Assembly: GCA_000432735.1 (NCBI GenBank) | Contig: FR887832.1 | Span: forward strand, 1 to 23,428 | Length of the DNA: 23,428 nt | Direction: 5' to 3' | Source: Bacteroides sp. CAG:443 | GTDB lineage: Bacteria > Bacteroidota > Bacteroidia > Bacteroidales > Bacteroidaceae | Shown here: positions 16,802-23,428 of the stretch, in pieces | Layout of the letters: each line of letters opens with the position of its first letter | Position numbering within the stretch: position 1 is the stretch's first letter | Program-made: the position numbers and the translations under genes | The notes under the pieces: generated by a model | Told to the model about the DNA's origin: nothing | Databases searched by the model: none | What the model saw: the letters and a program-made list of their open reading frames with translations, nothing else

Positions 16802-18733
16802 ATGATGAAGAAATTATTATCCTTTTTAATAGTAATTTGCTGTGCTCTTGCAGTATATGCACAAAAAAAACAAGATCTGAAGATTCTTTACGTAGGAGGC
16901 TCAAGCAACTACGATACGTTTAGTAGCAGACCCGATAGCTTGTTGTTAGTGAAAAGTGTCAAGGAACGTATGGCATCGTTTGAGAAAATGCTGAAACGTT
17001 ATTTTAAAACTGTAAAGGTGGTCGAGGGAAAGGATTATCGTCAAAAGATGTCCGATGATTATGACGTGACGGTATTCGATGGTTTGTTCCCTGCCATACG
17101 TCAGAAAAGTTATTTGTATGATGACAACGGTCAAGTTAAAGATGTGATATCACCTATTTATTTTACGGATGATTTTGATCGTCCTGCCATAACAATAGCA
17201 GAATTAGGTGAAGATTTAGGACGTAGTTTGGGAATTAAAAGTGATTGGTATTGTCTTTGTCTGGATGCCGATGCGCATAGTTGGGTGAAAGATCATCCTA
17301 TATTCAAGGGACCTTTCCCTGTCAAGCTGAATGTGAGTCTTCAGCCAACACCTGCTGCAGCTAAGGAATATGCCAAAATATCGGCGGAAGTATTGCCCGA
17401 TTCAATTCTGATGTGGAAGGTTCAAAACAAAGGCTATGCAACAGATAAGGGATTCCGCGTAGGTATGGTGAGTCGTCCCAATGGATATGGCGATCCGGAT
17501 GATGAAGTGATTTCGAGTGGTGTCTGTGCAAAAAGTATTGATGCGGTTGCGTTGGCACGTCATGCTAATTTCTTCCATTGGGGATTTTCTGCCTCTCCGG
17601 CAGATATGACTCCGGAAGGTCGTCAGGTTTTTGCCAATGCCATCGTATACATTTCAAAGTTTGCGGGACAAAGACCTGTTGCGCGTAAATTGGATGAACG
17701 TATTACCACTCGTGACAAGAATCTCGTGAAAGGCATGAAATATACTCTGTCAAGAAAATGTTGGGAGGAGTATTGCAAAACGAACGACGAGTATAATCAG
17801 CAGATGGAGGAAATGAAGAAAGAAACGCTTGCAAAGAAGGCCAAAGGAGAGAAACTGAATCAGATTGAAGAAATCTCGTTGATTTATCAACCTATGAAGA
17901 ATCCTTCTTATGCAATGTTTCTTAAGCAGAGAGAGCCGGAGATGTATCATTTCTTCGGTGAAGAGACTGGTTTGTATGTGCGTTATTATGAAATAAATTA
18001 TCCGTATTTTTATGGGCAAGGCTTTAATCTGGCAGTTGACGAAGATGCCCGTGAGCTGGGTATACCCAATAACGACAAGCGTTTGCTGGATACGGCTATC
18101 CGTATGCTGGAGGAAGGAAAAGATGTAGAGAAAGCTACCAGAATATTGCATCATTACACCTTGTGTCGCTTTGAGACACCGGCGGAATGGAGAAAGTGGT
18201 ATGATACCTATCAGGATAAACTGTTCTTTAGCGAAGGAGGTGGTTTCTTGTGGCTGGTGAATACACAAGATAAAACAGTTCCGGGAAATGATTATCATGT
18301 GCTGGATACGGTGAATGTTGTAAAGGTAGAAAGTCCGTCGGTTGTAAAAAATGAAACGGATGACAATAATCCTGTATTGATTGAGGGTAAATTGAATATG
18401 TTGGAAAACGGTAAGCAAGAGCTGGCAATTCGCATTAAGATTCATCCGGGATATCATATTTATGCGAAGATATCGGATAAAGATCCTTATATACCTACTA
18501 CCTTTGACTTTCAGTTGCCCGAAGGTTGGAAGCAGGAAGGAGAAATGCAATTGCCTTCATTTACCCAACTGGATGATAACGGAACAACCGTATACACCGG
18601 TGAGTGTGTATTTCGTCAGACATTCGAAGGCAAAGGTAGCGGTGAAATCAAATGCGTAATTCGTTATCAATGCTGCAACAATACAATTTGTCTCCCGCCT
18701 GTAGAAAAAGAGTTGTCTTTCTCGGTAAAATAA
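16802..18733 (+). CDS. Secreted ThuA-like / DsbD-alpha-like fusion protein
   Basis: This 643-residue exported protein is the last gene of the SusCD operon. The signal peptide is cleaved after about Ala20 (VYA-Q). Residues about 25-290 resemble the ThuA / glutamine-amidotransferase-like family: a first strand LKILYVGGSS, and the late signature NFFHWGFSASPADMTPEGRQ with FANAIVYI. Residues about 300-500 form a mixed region with a charged helix (333-358) and EWRKWYDTYQDKLFFSEGGG, which I do not recognise securely. Residues about 525-643 resemble the N-terminal (alpha) domain of the thiol:disulfide interchange protein DsbD, with HPGYHIYAKIS and RYQCCNNTICLPP; Cys624, Cys625 and Cys630 sit where DsbD-alpha has its redox pair. 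It is probably periplasmic or surface-exposed and may act on or protect the imported substrate or a redox partner. No function is proved. ATG at 16805 is an alternative start. Confidence 0.72.
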   Translation: MMKKLLSFLIVICCALAVYAQKKQDLKILYVGGSSNYDTFSSRPDSLLLVKSVKERMASFEKMLKRYFKTVKVVEGKDYRQKMSDDYDVTVFDGLFPAIRQKSYLYDDNGQVKDVISPIYFTDDFDRPAITIAELGEDLGRSLGIKSDWYCLCLDADAHSWVKDHPIFKGPFPVKLNVSLQPTPAAAKEYAKISAEVLPDSILMWKVQNKGYATDKGFRVGMVSRPNGYGDPDDEVISSGVCAKSIDAVALARHANFFHWGFSASPADMTPEGRQVFANAIVYISKFAGQRPVARKLDERITTRDKNLVKGMKYTLSRKCWEEYCKTNDEYNQQMEEMKKETLAKKAKGEKLNQIEEISLIYQPMKNPSYAMFLKQREPEMYHFFGEETGLYVRYYEINYPYFYGQGFNLAVDEDARELGIPNNDKRLLDTAIRMLEEGKDVEKATRILHHYTLCRFETPAEWRKWYDTYQDKLFFSEGGGFLWLVNTQDKTVPGNDYHVLDTVNVVKVESPSVVKNETDDNNPVLIEGKLNMLENGKQELAIRIKIHPGYHIYAKISDKDPYIPTTFDFQLPEGWKQEGEMQLPSFTQLDDNGTTVYTGECVFRQTFEGKGSGEIKCVIRYQCCNNTICLPPVEKELSFSVK

Positions 18734-18842
18734 TGAATATTATTCTCCTTAGAAAATGAAATGATATGAGTTGGGAAAATGTGCTTTGGACTTGTTCTAT
18801 TGATAACGTTTTAAAGTAAGTTTTCTTTCTCTCTCTTAAAGT

Positions 18843-18877
18843 AAAAAGGGCAAGTTGAGAAACTTGCCCTTTTTTTA
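18843..18877. terminator. Bidirectional intrinsic terminator
   Basis: A 14-bp perfect stem (arms 18843-18856 and 18861-18874, core GGGCAAGTT) with a GAGA tetraloop is flanked by A- and T-runs, so it works on both strands. It lies between the convergent SusCD operon (stop 18733) and typA (stop 18899). The roughly 109 bases before it (18734-18842) show nothing recognisable. Confidence 0.9.
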
Positions 18878-18898
18878 GTCTTATATAGAATGACTGTT

Positions 18899-20704
18899 TT
18901 ATTGGTTCTTGTTTGCACGCTTACGTTCTGTTTCGTCCAGAATGATTTTACGCATACGCATGCTCTTCGGAGTTACTTCTACATATTCGTCTTCCTTGAT
19001 ATATTCCAAAGCTTCTTCCAGTGAGAAGATAACCGGAGGAATAATACGAGCCTTATCGTCCGATCCGGAAGCACGCATGTTAGTCAGTTTCTTCGATTTG
19101 GTTACATTGACAACCAGGTCGTTTTCGTGAACATGTTCTCCCACTACCTGACCGGCATATACTTCGTCCTGAGGATAGATAAAGAACTTACCACGGTCTT
19201 GCAGTTTATCGATGGCATAAGCAAATGCTGTTCCGCTTTCCATGGCAATCATAGAACCGTTTGTACGACGAGGAATATCACCCTTGTATGGCTGGTATTC
19301 TTTGAAACGGTGAGCCATGATAGCTTCTCCCTGTGAAGCTGTCAGTACGTTGGTACGCAGACCGATGATACCACGTGAAGGCATATCGAATTCGATGTTT
19401 ACACGGTCGCCCTGAGTTTCCATAGAAACCATTTCACCCTTACGGCGGGTAACCATATCGATCATCTTGCTGGCAAATTCTTCGGGTACGCTGATGGTCA
19501 GCTCTTCAATCGGTTCACATTTTACGCCGTCTATTTCCTTGAAGATAACCTGAGGCTGTCCTACCTGAAGTTCGTAACCTTCACGACGCATGGTTTCGAT
19601 CAGGACAGACAAGTGCAACACACCACGTCCGGAAACGATCCATTTACCATCTTCGTTTTCTGTCTTGCGTACACGCAATGCCAGGTTCTTGTCGAGCTCT
19701 TTCATCAGACGGTCGTGAATGTGACGTGAAGTAACATACTTACCTTCTTTACCGAAGAACGGAGAATCGTTGATCGTGAACAACATACTCATGGTCGGTT
19801 CGTCGATAGCGATAGGAGGCAGCGGTTCCGGATTTTCGAAATCGCAGATAGTATCACCGATTTCGAAGCCTTCTACACCTACAATGGCACAGATATCGCC
19901 TGAAGATACAGACTGTACTTTCTTGCGTCCCAGACCTTCGAAGGTATGTACTTCCTTGATTTTTGATTTAACCATTGTACCGTCGCGTTTGGCAAGTGTA
20001 ATGTTCATGCCTTCGCTGATGGTTCCGCGGTGTACACGGCCTACGGCGATACGACCTGTATATGAAGAATAATCGAGTGATGTAATCAGCATCTGCGGGG
20101 TTCCTTCCAACTGTTGAGGAGCCGGTATATATTTGATAATAGCGTCCAGCAACGGAGTGATGGTTCCGGTCGGAGTCTTCCAGTCTTCACCCATCCAGTT
20201 GTTCTTGGCAGAACCGTAAAGAACCGGGAAGTCGAGCTGGTCTTCGGTAGCATTCAAGCTGAACATCAGGTCGAATACCATTTCGTAAACCTCTTCCGGA
20301 CGGCAGTTAGGTTTATCTACCTTATTGACAACCACGATCGGCTTCAAACCGATTTGCAAAGCTTTTTGCAATACGAAACGTGTCTGCGGCATCGGGCCTT
20401 CGAACGCGTCGACCAACAGGATACATCCGTCTGCCATGTTCAAAACACGTTCTACTTCTCCACCGAAGTCGGCGTGCCCCGGAGTATCGATAATATTGAT
20501 TTTTGTACCCTTGTAATTGATGGAAACGTTCTTCGAAAGGATAGTTATACCTCTTTCACGTTCCAGATCATTGTTATCCAGCACCAATTCGCCATTGGTT
20601 TGGTCATTGCGGAATAAGTGTCCCGCCAGCATCATCTTGTCCACCAATGTAGTTTTTCCGTGGTCTACGTGGGCAATAATGGCAATGTTTCTGATATCTT
20701 GCAT
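18899..20704 (-). CDS. typA: Translational GTPase TypA/BipA
   Basis: This 601-residue ribosome-associated GTPase of the EF-G-like family takes part in ribosome assembly and stress or cold adaptation. The GTPase domain is complete: G1 AHVDHGKT (11-18), switch I ERERGIT (48-54), G3 DTPGH (74-78), G4 NKVD (127-130) and a G5-like GSAKNN. The beta-barrel domain II follows (GRIAVGRVHRGTISEGM), then EF-G-like domain III/V and the TypA-specific C-terminal domain (FFIYPQDEVYAGQVVGEH, then LTNMRASGSDDKARIIPP), which is the family hallmark. Length is standard. It is transcribed alone, diverges from rpsO, and ends at a terminator shared with the SusCD operon. Confidence 0.97.
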   Translation of the reverse strand: MQDIRNIAIIAHVDHGKTTLVDKMMLAGHLFRNDQTNGELVLDNNDLERERGITILSKNVSINYKGTKINIIDTPGHADFGGEVERVLNMADGCILLVDAFEGPMPQTRFVLQKALQIGLKPIVVVNKVDKPNCRPEEVYEMVFDLMFSLNATEDQLDFPVLYGSAKNNWMGEDWKTPTGTITPLLDAIIKYIPAPQQLEGTPQMLITSLDYSSYTGRIAVGRVHRGTISEGMNITLAKRDGTMVKSKIKEVHTFEGLGRKKVQSVSSGDICAIVGVEGFEIGDTICDFENPEPLPPIAIDEPTMSMLFTINDSPFFGKEGKYVTSRHIHDRLMKELDKNLALRVRKTENEDGKWIVSGRGVLHLSVLIETMRREGYELQVGQPQVIFKEIDGVKCEPIEELTISVPEEFASKMIDMVTRRKGEMVSMETQGDRVNIEFDMPSRGIIGLRTNVLTASQGEAIMAHRFKEYQPYKGDIPRRTNGSMIAMESGTAFAYAIDKLQDRGKFFIYPQDEVYAGQVVGEHVHENDLVVNVTKSKKLTNMRASGSDDKARIIPPVIFSLEEALEYIKEDEYVEVTPKSMRMRKIILDETERKRANKNQ

Positions 20705-20735
20705 ACTATACCTAATAGAAATATTATTTGGAGTG

Positions 20736-20743
20736 CAAAGTTA
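20736..20743 (-). promoter_or_regulatory. -7 box for typA
   Basis: On the minus strand the sequence is TAACTTTG followed by C, an exact TAnnTTTG match 32 bases upstream of the typA start codon. No TTTG stands at the -33 distance. Confidence 0.55.
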
Positions 20744-20936
20744 CGATTTTTCTTTGATATTTGTAGTGAAAATCTTGATTTTGGGTGAATAAAGTTGCCA
20801 GATCATGATGCAGCCGGGCTCTACTGGTCGGTGTTGAAAACGTGATACTTGAAATCTTAGTCAATGAATTTCGTGTGCAGATGACATGCGCTGGAATATA
20901 TTTCGGGGCGATTATCAATATTTTTTCGCTTAACTC
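20744..20936. other. Unassigned spacer between typA and rpsO promoters
   Basis: The typA-rpsO gap is 305 bases. Its two ends hold the promoters, leaving about 190 bases without a convincing gene, hairpin or repeat. An 85-codon minus-strand open frame overlaps it but has no coding character and runs through both promoters. It may be simple spacer, or hold an unrecognised small RNA or regulator site. Confidence 0.4.
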
Positions 20937-20967
20937 ATTGTTATATGGAAGATTATCTTTACCTTTG
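20937..20967 (+). promoter_or_regulatory. rpsO promoter
   Basis: This is the best plus-strand Bacteroidales promoter in the window: ATTG at 20937-20940, 19 bases of spacing, then TACCTTTG (20960-20967), followed by CACC. The leader before the rpsO ATG (21010) is about 35 bases and A/T-rich, as is common for strongly translated Bacteroidales genes. Confidence 0.75.
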
Positions 20968-21009
20968 CACCGCAAAATCAAAATTTATATATTTTAAACA
21001 GTCAAAATT

Positions 21010-21279
21010 ATGTATTTAGACGCAGCTAAAAAACAAGAAATCTTTGGAAAGTACGGAAAGTCTAACACTGATACTGGCTCACCTGAAGCACAGATTGCAT
21101 TGTTTTCATACCGTATTTCTCACCTGACTGAGCACATGAAGCTCAACAGAAAAGATTATAGCACTGAAAGAGCTCTGACAACACTGGTAGGTAAGCGTCG
21201 TTCTTTGCTGACTTACCTGAAGAACCGCGATATCGAGAGATACCGTGCTATCGTTAAGGAACTCGGTCTGCGTAAGTAA
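21010..21279 (+). CDS. rpsO: 30S ribosomal protein S15
   Basis: This 89-residue protein is ribosomal protein S15, a primary 16S rRNA-binding protein of the 30S platform that also contacts the 50S subunit in bridge B4. The sequence matches the family throughout: TDTGSPEAQIALFSYRISHL, the conserved LVGKRRSLLTYL loop-helix that binds rRNA, and the terminal YRAIVKELGLRK. Length equals the standard 88-90 residues. It is monocistronic, with a strong promoter upstream and a strong hairpin 21 bases after its stop. No S15-binding autoregulatory fold is obvious in its short leader. Confidence 0.98.
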   Translation: MYLDAAKKQEIFGKYGKSNTDTGSPEAQIALFSYRISHLTEHMKLNRKDYSTERALTTLVGKRRSLLTYLKNRDIERYRAIVKELGLRK

Positions 21280-21300
21280 TCCGTTACTTGCTGCAACAGA

Positions 21301-21350
21301 AAACAAATCGAGCCGCCTCTTGAAGAAAGGGCGGCTCGATTTGTTTTTAT
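21301..21350. terminator. Bidirectional intrinsic terminator (rpsO/luxS)
   Basis: A 17-bp perfect stem with arms 21301-21317 and 21330-21346, a G/C-rich centre (GAGCCGCC) and A- and T-runs at its base lies between the convergent rpsO and luxS genes. It is the strongest hairpin in the window. Confidence 0.93.
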
Positions 21351-21366
21351 AGGATTTGTATCCGGT

Positions 21367-21846
21367 TTATTCCGGATACTGAAGTTGTGCTTCGGTGATG
21401 TTTTCCAATACTTCGTGCAGGTATTTGGCTGCTTCCCAACGTGCCATCGGAAGATTCATCATCAGGTAGTTGCCACAGTCTTTTGCGCTGGCTCCGGGTA
21501 CATCGCCCTCAAAATCGGCTATGAAGCGGAAAGTTTCCTGCATCAGCGGAAGGATATCTTTTGATTCGAGATCACCTTTTACAACCAGATAATTGCCGGT
21601 AAGGCAGCCCATAGGGCCCCAGTAGATGATTTTATCGGCCCATACCGGATGATTGCGCAGGAAGGTAGCAGCCAGGTGCTCCATGGTGTGGATAGCCGAA
21701 GGGCTAAGGCACGGTTCCCGGTTCGGCTCTTTCATGCGGATATCGAAGGTCGTGACGATTTCGTTTCCTACGGTGTCTTTGCGTGATACATAAATACCAC
21801 GTAACAGACGGATATGGTCGACGGTAAAACTTGGTATTTTTTTCAT
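21367..21846 (-). CDS. luxS: S-ribosylhomocysteine lyase LuxS
   Basis: This 159-residue metal-dependent enzyme splits S-ribosylhomocysteine into homocysteine and DPD, the precursor of autoinducer-2. The metal ligands are present: His53 and His57 in HTMEHL, with catalytic Glu56, and Cys124 in AKDCGNYL. The second catalytic residue Cys81 is in GPMGCLTG. Length is normal for the family. It lies 16 bases after mtnN on the same strand, so substrate production and use are encoded together: MtnN turns S-adenosylhomocysteine into S-ribosylhomocysteine and LuxS recycles it. It ends before the terminator shared with rpsO. Confidence 0.97.
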   Translation of the reverse strand: MKKIPSFTVDHIRLLRGIYVSRKDTVGNEIVTTFDIRMKEPNREPCLSPSAIHTMEHLAATFLRNHPVWADKIIYWGPMGCLTGNYLVVKGDLESKDILPLMQETFRFIADFEGDVPGASAKDCGNYLMMNLPMARWEAAKYLHEVLENITEAQLQYPE

Positions 21847-21862
21847 AATCCTCTTGATTTAA

Positions 21863-22558
21863 TTATAATTTGTTTGGCAAAGCCTTTAAGAATGTTTCTG
21901 TAACGTGGAAGGAACGGTCGGCCATTTCTCCCCAGAAATTCTGGTATTGCTCGAAATGCTTGTCTGCTCCCGGCGTGTCGCTGATGATGCGGAAACTGAT
22001 AAACGGAACTTTATACAAGTAACAAACCTGAGCTATGGCTGCCGATTCCATGTCGACGGCAAGACCTTCGGGGAAGTTACCCTTAATGGTATCCAGTTCG
22101 CTGCGGTCGGTAATGAACTTGTCGCCGCTGCAAATCAGTCCGCCGTGGATCGCTGTTTCCGTATCGAGCGACATGGCACAGTTGTAAAGCGTTTCGTCAC
22201 CGTTGAAGAAAGTAGGAAGTCCCTGAATTTGTCCGTATGCATTTCCTTCGCCGCACCATACGTCGTGGTACACGATTTGTCGGCTTACTACCACATCCAT
22301 TACTTTCAGGCAGGTATCGATACCTCCGGCTACTCCCGTACTGATAATGCAGTCGGGCTCAAAATTGCGGATCAGCTCCACTGCTCCGGCAGCCGCATTC
22401 ACCTTGCCTATACCGCATTGCATCAGTATAATGGTATTGTTCTTGATGGTTCCTTCTATGTAGCTGAAAGGACCTTTGGTACATTCTGTTTTTTCTCTCA
22501 GTTGGTTAGCCAGCTGCTTCTGCTCTGAAGACATGGCGGTTATGATTCCTATTTTCAT
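21863..22558 (-). CDS. mtnN: 5'-methylthioadenosine/S-adenosylhomocysteine nucleosidase
   Basis: This 231-residue MTA/SAH nucleosidase (Pfs) hydrolyses adenine from methylthioadenosine, S-adenosylhomocysteine and 5'-deoxyadenosine in the cytosol. It shows the N-terminal MKIGIITAMSSEQ with Glu12, the glycine-rich STGVAGG (73-79), VDMESAAIAQV with ribose-binding Glu171, and ISDTPG with the catalytic acid Asp194. All key residues are present and the length is standard. It is the first gene of a two-gene unit with luxS, driven from a -7 box at 22581-22588. Confidence 0.96.
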   Translation of the reverse strand: MKIGIITAMSSEQKQLANQLREKTECTKGPFSYIEGTIKNNTIILMQCGIGKVNAAAGAVELIRNFEPDCIISTGVAGGIDTCLKVMDVVVSRQIVYHDVWCGEGNAYGQIQGLPTFFNGDETLYNCAMSLDTETAIHGGLICSGDKFITDRSELDTIKGNFPEGLAVDMESAAIAQVCYLYKVPFISFRIISDTPGADKHFEQYQNFWGEMADRSFHVTETFLKALPNKL

Positions 22559-22580
22559 ATTATTTTATGATTTTCGCTGA

Positions 22581-22588
22581 CAAAGTTA
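22581..22588 (-). promoter_or_regulatory. -7 box of the mtnN-luxS operon
   Basis: The minus-strand sequence is TAACTTTG, an exact TAnnTTTG match 23 bases upstream of the mtnN start. The -33 region does not show TTTG. Confidence 0.5.
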
Positions 22589-22611
22589 CTATTTTTCATG
22601 GACTATTGTGT

Positions 22612-22619
22612 TATCTTTG
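22612..22619 (+). promoter_or_regulatory. -7 box for the YfhO-family gene
   Basis: TATCTTTG followed by C matches TAnnTTTG exactly, 36 bases before the ATG at 22655. It forms a divergent pair with the mtnN box, only 23 bases away, so the two promoters share a compact upstream region. Confidence 0.5.
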
Positions 22620-22654
22620 CTGTCTGAAAACATTAATTAATAAACTATTTCTGT

Positions 22655-23428
22655 ATGAATCAATTAAAGAAACTTCTCCCTGATATTGTGGCGATTGTGC
22701 TCTTTGCAATAATATCGGTCGCTTATTTCTTTCCGGCCATTACAGAAGGACGCATCCTGGCACAGCACGATGCTGTAGCAGGTATCGGAGCCGGAAGAGA
22801 ACATCAGGAATATTACGAAAAGCATGGCAAAGCTACCCGATGGACAAACTCGTTGTTCAGTGGAATGCCGACTTATCAGCTGGCTCCGGGATATGAATCG
22901 AGCCGTACACTGAATTTTGTTCAGGAAATCTACCGGCTGTTTCTCCCTACTTATGCCGGATACATCTTTATCATGCTGCTGGGCTTCTACATCTTGCTGC
23001 GCGCATTCGATTTTAAAGTCTGGTTGTCTGCCTTGGGAGCAATTATCTGGGCTTTTTCTTCCTACTTCTTTATCATCATTGCTGCCGGACATATCTGGAA
23101 GTTTGTGACACTTGCTTACATACCGCCTACCATAGCAGGTATGGTCTTGATATACCGAGGTAAGTATTTGTGGGGTGGTTTGGTGACTGCTTTGTTCGTG
23201 GCACTGCAAATTGTGTCGAACCACATGCAGATGACGTATTATTTCCTCTTTGTCATGTTGTTTATCGCCATAGCTTATGGAGTTTCTGCATGGAAGGAAA
23301 AGCGTTTCCCGCAGTTCCTGAAATCGACCGGAGTACTTGTGGTTGCAGGTATCTTGGGTATATGTATTAACTTGTCGAATATCTACCATACGTATCAGTA
23401 TAGTAAAGAGAGTATGCGTGGAAAGAGT
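22655..23428 (+). CDS. YfhO-family membrane protein (partial, 3' end missing)
   Basis: This frame is open from ATG 22655 to the right edge of the window (258 codons, no stop). It starts MNQLKKLLPDIVAIVLFAII and has one membrane helix at about residues 10-28, then a periplasmic loop with AQHDAVAGIGAGREHQEYYE and SLFSGMPTYQLAPG. Several further helices follow (GYIFIMLLGFYILLRAF, WLSALGAIIWAFSSYFFIII, and the region from GGLVTALFVALQIVSNH onward). This pattern matches the YfhO family of large multi-spanning membrane proteins with a GT-C-like layout, thought to act in glycosylation of envelope polymers such as lipoteichoic acid in Firmicutes. Its role in Bacteroidales is not established. Relatives are usually about 800 residues, so roughly two thirds lies outside this window. 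Confidence 0.85.
   Translation, partial: MNQLKKLLPDIVAIVLFAIISVAYFFPAITEGRILAQHDAVAGIGAGREHQEYYEKHGKATRWTNSLFSGMPTYQLAPGYESSRTLNFVQEIYRLFLPTYAGYIFIMLLGFYILLRAFDFKVWLSALGAIIWAFSSYFFIIIAAGHIWKFVTLAYIPPTIAGMVLIYRGKYLWGGLVTALFVALQIVSNHMQMTYYFLFVMLFIAIAYGVSAWKEKRFPQFLKSTGVLVVAGILGICINLSNIYHTYQYSKESMRGKS

Noticed and set aside
17750..18550. 266-codon open frame on the minus strand
   Set aside because: It is antisense to the ThuA/DsbD-like gene, with Ile/Phe/Leu/His-rich composition typical of a reverse-frame shadow, and has no promoter of its own.
18734..18842. Repeated TTAAAGTAA near 18810 and 18835
   Set aside because: Two copies of a short A/T-rich word in a non-coding stretch can arise by chance and no structure supports a function.
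20114..20617. 167-codon open frame on the plus strand
   Set aside because: It is antisense to the highly conserved GTPase domain of typA.
20724..20981. 85-codon minus-strand open frame in the typA-rpsO gap
   Set aside because: It runs through both the typA -7 box and the rpsO promoter and its translation shows no recognisable feature.
21905..22528. 207-codon open frame on the plus strand
   Set aside because: It lies opposite mtnN, whose catalytic residues are all intact; it is a mirror frame of a real gene.
22664..23389. 241-codon open frame on the minus strand
   Set aside because: It is fully antisense to the YfhO-family gene, which shows clear membrane helices and family motifs; the antisense translation is rich in Gln, His, Cys and Arg and resembles no family.

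Overview
The window looks like chromosomal DNA from a member of the Bacteroidales, most likely Bacteroides, Phocaeicola or a close relative. The reasons are an STN-domain SusC paired with a SusD lipoprotein under an ECF sigma factor and FecR anti-sigma factor, the near absence of Shine-Dalgarno sequences, and repeated use of the Bacteroidales -7 promoter box TAnnTTTG immediately upstream of genes. Species cannot be fixed from the sequence alone.

Region 1 (about 1-2575) is visibly A/T-rich and looks like the edge of a surface-polysaccharide locus. It holds a short TagD-like cytidylyltransferase and a class V aminotransferase, which overlap by ATGA on the minus strand, and a divergent WcaE-like GT2 glycosyltransferase. 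It is closed by two strong hairpins. The cytidylyltransferase stops before the conserved C-terminal nucleotide-binding motif of its family.

Region 2 (2576-9731) is an envelope-building block: an MsbA-like ABC exporter (minus), then a lipid A acyltransferase and a GT32/OCH1-like glycosyltransferase as a tight plus-strand pair, then a membrane-anchored metallophosphoesterase (minus) divergent from an LTA-synthase-like membrane sulfatase-fold transferase (plus). Together they suggest synthesis, flipping and phosphate-level modification of lipid A/LOS or another envelope glycolipid.

Region 3 (9928-18733) is one co-directional five-gene unit: ECF sigma factor, FecR, SusC with an STN signalling domain, SusD, and a secreted 643-residue protein joining a ThuA-like domain to a DsbD-alpha-like redox domain. 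It has the wiring of a cell-surface signalling and uptake system, but no glycoside hydrolase, lyase, sulfatase or peptidase is present. Its substrate is unknown, and this is the least described system in the window.

Region 4 (18899-23428) is housekeeping: typA (minus), rpsO (plus), the mtnN-luxS activated-methyl-cycle pair (minus), and the start of a YfhO-family membrane protein (plus) that runs off the right edge. Convergent gene pairs are separated by strong hairpin terminators, and divergent pairs mostly show recognisable -7 boxes. No tRNA, rRNA, IS element or CRISPR array was seen.
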